NCBI GenBank assembly: GCA_016743925.1
Contig: JADGFH010000245.1
Coordinates: forward strand, 1-8,092
Direction: 5' to 3'
Origin: Labilibaculum sp.
GTDB lineage: Bacteria > Bacteroidota > Bacteroidia > Bacteroidales > Marinifilaceae
DNA length: 8,092 nucleotides
The translations under genes and the position numbers were made by a program. Within the stretch, counting starts at the first letter, position 1. Every line of letters starts with the position of its first letter. Of this stretch, positions 7,718-8,092 are shown one piece after another. The notes under the pieces were generated by a model that did no database searches, was not told where the DNA came from, and saw only the letters and a program-made list of their open reading frames with translations.

Positions 7718-7813
7718 ACTTACCCATTAAGCCTGTGCAAACTTGAACAATTGAGCATTGTTGAACGGTGGTTTTTCGGTATTAAAAGAGCATTTAGCAT
7801 TGCTGTTTTGAAC
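7711..7813. repeat. Cluster of four TTGAAC direct repeats upstream of the lut operon
   Basis: Exact TTGAAC occurs at 7711-7716, 7743-7748, 7761-7766 and 7808-7813. The first and last lie inside small palindromes (7702-7717 and CTGTT-TTG-AACAG at 7803-7815). The middle two flank AACAAT-N5-ATTGTT (7746-7762). This regular use of one half-site in a gene-free region suggests protein-binding sites. Confidence 0.35.
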
Positions 7814-7898
7814 AGAAAAAAAGAATGGATTCGGGTTTCTACTTATTCGAATGAAATGAGATTAAAATAGACCAACAGAAAATAAGTTGAATTGTTGT

Positions 7899-8048
7899 TT
7901 ATCTATAATTATTAATATCGGTTAAACCGATAAATCCAATTTTTAAGCCTCCTAGCTCTTTTATCAAATAGGCAGGCAGATTTGCAAATACTTCCCCATC
8001 TCTATTTTTTAGATTAGAGCTAAACCACTGAGATTTTGAATGTGATCT
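7899..8048 (-). pseudogene. Decayed fragment of a 5'-nucleotidase/UshA-type metallophosphoesterase
   Basis: On the minus strand an open stretch of 49 codons without a start reads WFSSNLKNRDGEVFANLPAY followed by LIKELGGLKIGFIGLTD and a TAA stop at 7899-7901. The order 'SSN + D-G-(E/K) + F + Y-I-K-E-(x)GG-(V/L)K-(I/V)GFIGLT' is what the 5'-nucleotidase/UshA N-terminal phosphoesterase domain shows just after its metal-binding GNHE/D motif. In-frame TAA and TAG (8049-8054) precede it. In a second frame at 8062-8091 a degenerate NHNAIGI sits where NHEFDIG would be expected, suggesting a frameshift. The rest of the domain (later histidines, C-terminal nucleotidase domain) is absent downstream. This looks like a remnant of a lost gene, unrelated to lactate. 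Family recognition is from memory, without a search. Confidence 0.55.
7916..7932. repeat. 17-bp palindrome inside the phosphoesterase remnant
   Basis: TATCGGTT-A-AACCGATA is a perfect 8+8 inverted repeat around one base. It coincides with the codons for IGLTDI in the remnant, so it may simply reflect the old coding sequence. A one-base centre is too tight for a hairpin loop; a protein-binding site is the only functional alternative. Confidence 0.25.
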
Positions 8049-8092
8049 CTATTACTGTTTAAATTCCTATTGCATTATGATTCGTTTTAATT

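Larger units (their letters stand above)
7421..8092. other. Gene-poor region upstream of the lactate operon
   Basis: I see no intact gene of normal size on either strand here. It contains the 32-codon leader ORF, the TTGAAC repeat cluster, three copies of GTTTT(T)CGG (7666-7673, 7691-7698, 7771-7779), a perfect AAAACGTTTT palindrome at 7686-7695 and a decayed phosphoesterase fragment at the right. No exact TAnnTTTG promoter element was found on the minus strand, so the lut operon promoter is not located. Confidence 0.7.

Noticed and set aside
8077..8092. ATG near the right edge opening a plus-strand frame that leaves the window
   Set aside because: Only five codons are visible, with no promoter or ribosome-binding evidence; nothing supports a gene.
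1..8092. CRISPR arrays, tRNA/rRNA genes, insertion sequences, attachment sites, defence systems
   Set aside because: I looked for regular repeats, terminal inverted repeats, transposase-like frames and RNA gene signatures and saw none.

Overview
The window looks like a low-GC member of the Bacteroidota. Three things point there: a perfect TAnnTTTG -7 element in front of one gene, A-rich leaders with almost no Shine-Dalgarno sequence, and a protein set typical of that phylum. A marine or gut Marinilabiliales-type organism would fit, but that is inference. All confident genes lie on the minus strand and form one lactate-oxidation locus. Its content matches the lldP / dld-II / lldEFG (lutABC) group known from Shewanella and many other bacteria.

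Layout in transcription order (right to left). Positions 8092-7421 hold no intact gene. At the far right is a 49-codon decayed fragment that reads clearly as part of a 5'-nucleotidase/UshA-type metallophosphoesterase. Next come clustered TTGAAC repeats and palindromes that could be operators, then a 32-codon leader ORF whose stop overlaps the first lactate gene (ATGA). An apparent operon follows: lutC (7420-6947, short LUD protein), a fused LutB-LutA iron-sulfur protein (6937-4787), an unrecognised 63-residue protein (4774-4583) and an LctP-family lactate permease (4565-2907). Gaps between these genes are 9, 12 and 17 bases. A strong intrinsic terminator starts a few bases after the permease stop. 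Beyond it a separate promoter and a possible operator drive a large FAD/4Fe-4S D-lactate dehydrogenase (2756 to beyond base 1), which the window edge cuts close to its C-terminus.

Working together: the permease would import lactate across the inner membrane. The LutC and LutB-LutA proteins would oxidise L-lactate to pyruvate, and the Dld-II-type flavoprotein would oxidise D-lactate. Electrons would pass through 4Fe-4S clusters and CCG-type cysteine domains, presumably to the quinone pool. The terminator and promoter between permease and dehydrogenase suggest that the L- and D-branches can be expressed separately. No transcription factor gene is visible in the window.
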